64,000 bases of DNA, taken from positions 62,001 to 126,000 of the IMG/VR virus record IMGVR_UViG_3300009093_000039; one strand, 5' to 3'. How positions within the stretch are numbered: position 1 is the stretch's first letter; every line of letters starts with the position of its first letter. Under the pieces are notes generated by a model. The model searched no databases, had not been told where the DNA came from, and saw only the letters and a list, made by a program, of their open reading frames with translations. A program made the position numbers and the translations under genes. This document shows, one piece after another, positions 60,525-64,000 of the stretch. Source of the DNA: a virus.

Positions 60525-62357
60525 ATGGCCGCAGTTCTTCCTCTCTACATCGACTCGAACAACGACATGTGCCAGATGTTGTCGGGCGACTTCCTTGCCA
60601 TCGCTCAGGGTGGTACGGGAGCGACGACACAGTCTGGTGCAGTCGCCAACCTGGGTCTCACGATCGGCACCAACACGCAGGCCTGGTCTGCGCGTCTCGA
60701 TGCCCTGGCGGCGCTGAACAGCACCGGCCTCATGGTCCAGACCGGCACCAACACGTTCACCGATGTCTCGATCGCTGTCGCGTCGACTGCGCGCCTGACG
60801 GTTGCGAATGCCAACGGCTCGGGCGGCAATCCGACCCTCGACCTCGCAACTCTGACCGACGGCGGCACCGGCTCGTTCCTCAAGTTCACGAGGGACACCT
60901 ACGGCCGTGTCTCGGGCACGACCGCAGTTCTCGCTGCCGACATCAGCAGCCTGGTGGACTCGCGTTACGCGCAGCTCTCCGGTGGCGCTGGTGCGACATT
61001 CACGGGCACCGTGACCCTGGCTGCCGATCCTGTTGCGGCTCTCCAGGCTGCAACGAAGCAGTACGTGGACAACATCGCGCAGGGTCTGCAGCAGAAGCCG
61101 ACCGCGTGGGTTGCGACGACCGCGGCTCTCCCGACCAATACGTACTCGAACGGCACGGCCGGCGTGGGTGCGACCCTGACGGCGACTGCCAACGGCGCGC
61201 TGACGGTTGACGGCGTGGCCACCACGGTGGGCATGGTCGTCTTCGTCAAGAACGAGGCGACCCAAGCCAACAACGGCCTGTACACGCTGACGCAGCTGGG
61301 GGACGGCACGCACCCGTACATCCTGACGCGCCATGTCGACATGGATCAGAGCGCCGAGTTCACCGGTGCCTTCATCGTCGTCGACACGGCCGGCACCTCC
61401 AACGGTGGCTCGCTGTGGATCTGCAACAACAACGGCGCCGTCACCGTCGGCACGACCGCGATCACGTTCACGCAGCTGAACAAGGGTACCGACCTGTCGC
61501 AAGGCAACGGCATCAGCATCAGCGGCAACGTCGTGTCGGTCGTGACTGCGAACTCGGGTCGTATCGTCGTCGGCGGTTCGGGCATCGATCTCGCATCCGG
61601 CATCGTCTCGCCGGGCACGTACACGAAGCTCACGGTCGACACCTACGGTCGGGTCACGACGGGCGCGACTGCGACCGCTGCCGATGTGGGTGCGCAGGCC
61701 TCGAGCACGAGCCTGACCAACATCGCGGCCCTGGCTGGCAACGGCATCGTCGCGCAGACGGGTGCCAACACGTTCGCGAACCGCAGCGTCGCGACCGCAA
61801 GCTCCAGCCGCATCACGGTCTCCAATGGCGACGGCGCTGCAGGCAACCCCACCCTCGACTTGGCCTCTGGCGTCATCGCGACCCCGGGCACGTACAACCA
61901 GGTGACGGTCGACACATACGGCCGCATCACGAGCGGTACGACCGTGTCCTCTGTCGCGGCTGTCGTGCAGACGTCGCTGACGAACAACCAGGGCTCGACG
62001 GTCGTCATCGGTCGTGCGGTCTACTCGGATGCATCGGGCACGTTCAAGCTGGCGCAAGCCAATGCCTCGGCCACGCGTCTCGTCACCGGTCTCGTCCTCG
62101 ACACGTCGGTGAACAACGGTGCGGCCGGCAACATCGCGACCGATGGTGTGCTGACGGCGACAACTGCCCAGTGGGACGTCGTGACCGGCGGCTCGGGTGG
62201 CCTGACCGCGGGCGCGAAGTACTTCCTGTCGAACGGCACAGCCGGTGGCATCACCGCCACTGCTCCGACGACGGGTTACCTCGTCTACGTCGGCAAGGCT
62301 CTGTCGACGACGCAGCTCCAGATCGAACCGGCGCCCGTGCCTATCCGTCTGACCTAA
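60525..62357 (+). CDS. Repetitive tail fibre protein
   Basis: The 610-residue fibre begins VLPLYIDSNNDMCQML, shared with the next gene. It has long Gly/Thr/Ala repeats, including three related segments ending DTYGR(V/I)(T/S) with a following Gly-Thr/Ala run (about 124, 373, 459), the fibre hallmark ALQAATKQYVDNIAQGLQ (about 173-190), and a C-terminal domain shared with the gene at 59871. Trimeric fibre structure is inferred. Confidence 0.75.
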   Translation: MAAVLPLYIDSNNDMCQMLSGDFLAIAQGGTGATTQSGAVANLGLTIGTNTQAWSARLDALAALNSTGLMVQTGTNTFTDVSIAVASTARLTVANANGSGGNPTLDLATLTDGGTGSFLKFTRDTYGRVSGTTAVLAADISSLVDSRYAQLSGGAGATFTGTVTLAADPVAALQAATKQYVDNIAQGLQQKPTAWVATTAALPTNTYSNGTAGVGATLTATANGALTVDGVATTVGMVVFVKNEATQANNGLYTLTQLGDGTHPYILTRHVDMDQSAEFTGAFIVVDTAGTSNGGSLWICNNNGAVTVGTTAITFTQLNKGTDLSQGNGISISGNVVSVVTANSGRIVVGGSGIDLASGIVSPGTYTKLTVDTYGRVTTGATATAADVGAQASSTSLTNIAALAGNGIVAQTGANTFANRSVATASSSRITVSNGDGAAGNPTLDLASGVIATPGTYNQVTVDTYGRITSGTTVSSVAAVVQTSLTNNQGSTVVIGRAVYSDASGTFKLAQANASATRLVTGLVLDTSVNNGAAGNIATDGVLTATTAQWDVVTGGSGGLTAGAKYFLSNGTAGGITATAPTTGYLVYVGKALSTTQLQIEPAPVPIRLT

Positions 62358-62388
62358 GGAGGCCATGGCTTTTGAATGAGGGAACGCT

Positions 62389-63057
62389 ATGGCAAATCGA
62401 CTTCCAATCTACATCGATGCGAATGGGGACCTGTGCCAGCTGCTGTCGACTGACGTAGTCAGCCCGGCGGCGCTGGGCACGGGCACTGCCGACTCGACGA
62501 TGTTCCTGCGTGGAGACAGTCAGTGGTCGAACACGCTGACTGGCAACCTCGCACTCACGTCGGCGGCAGGATCTCCGCTGTTCAGCGTTGCGGCACCCAG
62601 TGCTCAGAACGGCAGCATCGAAATCGCGGGTAACGGCAACGTCATCGGCACCTCGGGCTTCCTGTTCCGTCAGGATTCGTCGTCCATCGCGCAGCTCGTC
62701 CAGCGTGCAAACGCTGACATGCGGTTCTACACGAACAGCACAGAGCGTCTGCGTTTCACGGGCGCCGGTGCCTGGGGTCTCTCGGGTGCGAACTACGGCA
62801 CGAGCGGACAGGTGCTGACCTCGCAGGGCTCCAGCTCTGCGCCGGTCTGGTCCACGGTCAATCCTGCCACGGTGGCTGTGGCCGCTGGTGACACGACGCC
62901 TAACCCCGGTACTACCGGCTATCAGGCGTGGTCGTCAACGCTGGGCCGTCCTGTCTACTGGGACGGAACCTATTGGCACCCGGAGGCATCGGTGTCGGTG
63001 GGTACGACCGCGCCGGCAAATCCTGCGGTTGGTGACATCTGGATCGACACAAACTAA
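62389..63057 (+). CDS. Short tail fibre protein
   Basis: The 222-residue protein begins RLPIYIDANGDLCQLL, the same N-terminus as the gene at 60525, followed by a repetitive beta region (SQWSNTLTGNLALTS, FTGAGAWGLSGANYGTSGQV) and a C-terminal segment ending VGDIWIDTN. It is probably a fibre component joining the same site as its paralogue. Confidence 0.7.
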   Translation: MANRLPIYIDANGDLCQLLSTDVVSPAALGTGTADSTMFLRGDSQWSNTLTGNLALTSAAGSPLFSVAAPSAQNGSIEIAGNGNVIGTSGFLFRQDSSSIAQLVQRANADMRFYTNSTERLRFTGAGAWGLSGANYGTSGQVLTSQGSSSAPVWSTVNPATVAVAAGDTTPNPGTTGYQAWSSTLGRPVYWDGTYWHPEASVSVGTTAPANPAVGDIWIDTN

Positions 63058-63066
63058 GGTACTGAC

Positions 63067-64000
63067 ATGCTCAATCTGAATTCCACAACTGCCATCATCC
63101 GCGTCGTCACGGGCTCTGCCGGCGCAATCGATGTGCAGGCGTCTTACGTGGACGTGAGCCAGTCGACACCCGCTGCAACCGGTGTCGGCGGCCCCGCCGT
63201 GACGCAGATCACGACCGCGACGACGACCACCGTGGTCGCGTCCCCTGCGGCATCCACGTGTCGCAACGTCACTGGCCTGATCGTCGCCAACGATTCGTCG
63301 TCGGTCAACAATGCGATCCGCGTCGAGTTCTACGACGGCACCAACGTGGTCCGCCTGTGGGCCGGCACACTCGGCTTCGGCGAGCGCGTGATCCTCGACG
63401 CGAGCGGCTACTGGACGTACTTCGGTTCGGACGGGACACCCAAGCAGACCGGTGTGGGCTATCGCCTCACGCTGGCCGCGACCACAGTCGACGCGCCGGC
63501 CGCCCCCGATCCGAGCACGCTTGCGATCTACAGCGGTACCGTCGCTCAACGCATGGTGCCTCTGTGGGTTGCGCCTGACGGCCAGTTCCGTCGCTTCCAG
63601 GAGCGTCTGTCCTCGTCCGGCTACAGCTGCTACTTCCCGAACACGGGCTCCACCGTCGGTCTCAACATCGGCGTCGGTTGGACCTCTGGCGGTACGGTCA
63701 GCCACCCGACCCCGTCGGCCGGTATCTACGCGCAGCAGAAGCGCACGCGCTGGGCCAACGTGGTGACGACGACCAATCAGGTCCTCGGTCTTCGCACGGC
63801 GACAGCTGAAAAGCGCTACTGGCGCGGCAATGCCAGCGGGCAGGGTGGCTTCCAGTTCCATGCGCGCTTCGCTGTCGGCCTTTGGGCCGCCGCGACCGTT
63901 CGCCTGTTCGTCGGTCTCAACGATTCGAACTCCGGCTACGTGATCTCCGACACCCTGACCGGCAACGGTATCGGCCTCTGGCATGACACGACGGACTCGG
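63067..64000 (+). CDS. Fibre or virion protein, truncated by window end
   Basis: The reading frame starts MLNLNSTTAIIRVVTGSAG and stays open for 311 codons to the window edge, so the C-terminus is missing. The N-terminal 110 residues form a beta sandwich (RVEFYDGTNVVRLWAGTLGF), then a jelly-roll-like domain follows (about 150-311). The layout resembles fibre or tail-adhesin modules in phages. No stop is seen. Confidence 0.7.
   Translation, partial: MLNLNSTTAIIRVVTGSAGAIDVQASYVDVSQSTPAATGVGGPAVTQITTATTTTVVASPAASTCRNVTGLIVANDSSSVNNAIRVEFYDGTNVVRLWAGTLGFGERVILDASGYWTYFGSDGTPKQTGVGYRLTLAATTVDAPAAPDPSTLAIYSGTVAQRMVPLWVAPDGQFRRFQERLSSSGYSCYFPNTGSTVGLNIGVGWTSGGTVSHPTPSAGIYAQQKRTRWANVVTTTNQVLGLRTATAEKRYWRGNASGQGGFQFHARFAVGLWAAATVRLFVGLNDSNSGYVISDTLTGNGIGLWHDTTDS

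Noticed and set aside
60525-62357. Repeated segments in the fibre gene as a CRISPR or DNA repeat array
   Set aside because: The repeats are in frame, diverged at the DNA level and part of a fibre protein repeat; spacing is irregular.
1-64000. Integrase, repressor, tRNA or lysis cassette
   Set aside because: I looked for these while reading and found none that I could support; small membrane proteins are present but none is identifiable as holin or spanin.

Overview
The window is a 64 kb piece of a large, GC-rich (roughly 60% G+C by eye) tailed phage with a contractile tail (myovirus). Direct signs are a tail sheath gene next to a tube gene, a prohead protease, scaffold and major capsid block, and a replication set resembling that of T4-like phages: replicative helicase, UvsW-like helicase, Rad50/gp46-like protein, dNMP kinase and AAA+ clamp loader. 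The sliding clamp is of the three-domain bacterial beta type. I see no integrase, repressor, tRNA, rRNA or CRISPR array. The host is not stated by the sequence; the base composition would suit a GC-rich proteobacterium, but that is only a guess. No terminase, portal, tape measure, DNA polymerase or primase is recognisable here, so they should lie outside the window.

Layout. (1) 1-16.5 kb, plus strand: head and tail morphogenesis. The order is two structural proteins, prohead protease, small tagged proteins, scaffold, decoration-like protein, major capsid protein, candidate tail terminator, sheath and tube. A run of small or medium proteins follows, most of which begin with the same short tag (consensus M-K-L-Q-A-K-S/A-R-L). 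(2) 16.5-29.8 kb, minus strand: a BCS1-like AAA+ ATPase, then replication and recombination genes, with three structural-looking or unknown genes between the clamp and the Rad50-like gene. (3) 29.8-42.4 kb, minus strand: a tightly packed train of small genes, most joined by 4-base stop/start overlaps and most unrecognised. The exceptions are the clamp loader, a Cas4-like nuclease and a probable ubiquitin-like protein. (4) 42.5-64 kb, plus strand: a DUF5856-like protein, then a modular array of very large tail fibre or tailspike proteins built from shared domains. The array includes a probable six-hairpin glycosidase, and next to it lies a separate secreted GH5 glycoside hydrolase. The last fibre gene runs off the end of the window.

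How it fits together. The head genes encode a shell with a protease that could process proteins carried inside it. The shared N-terminal tag on eight otherwise unrelated proteins looks like a capsid-targeting signal, by analogy with the T4 internal proteins and Alt. One tagged protein has an ADP-ribosyltransferase-like C-terminal half and another has membrane-spanning segments, as expected for injected effectors. The tail array points to polysaccharide-binding and polysaccharide-cutting receptor machinery. Two recurring AT-rich elements stand out in the GC-rich background: (C/T)AATTT(T/C)AT(G/C) before plus-strand virion genes, and GTAAATA before minus-strand replication-side genes. I read them as two candidate phage promoter classes. 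Hairpin terminators separate the main transcription units, including a 17-bp bidirectional one where the two strands converge near 16.65 kb.
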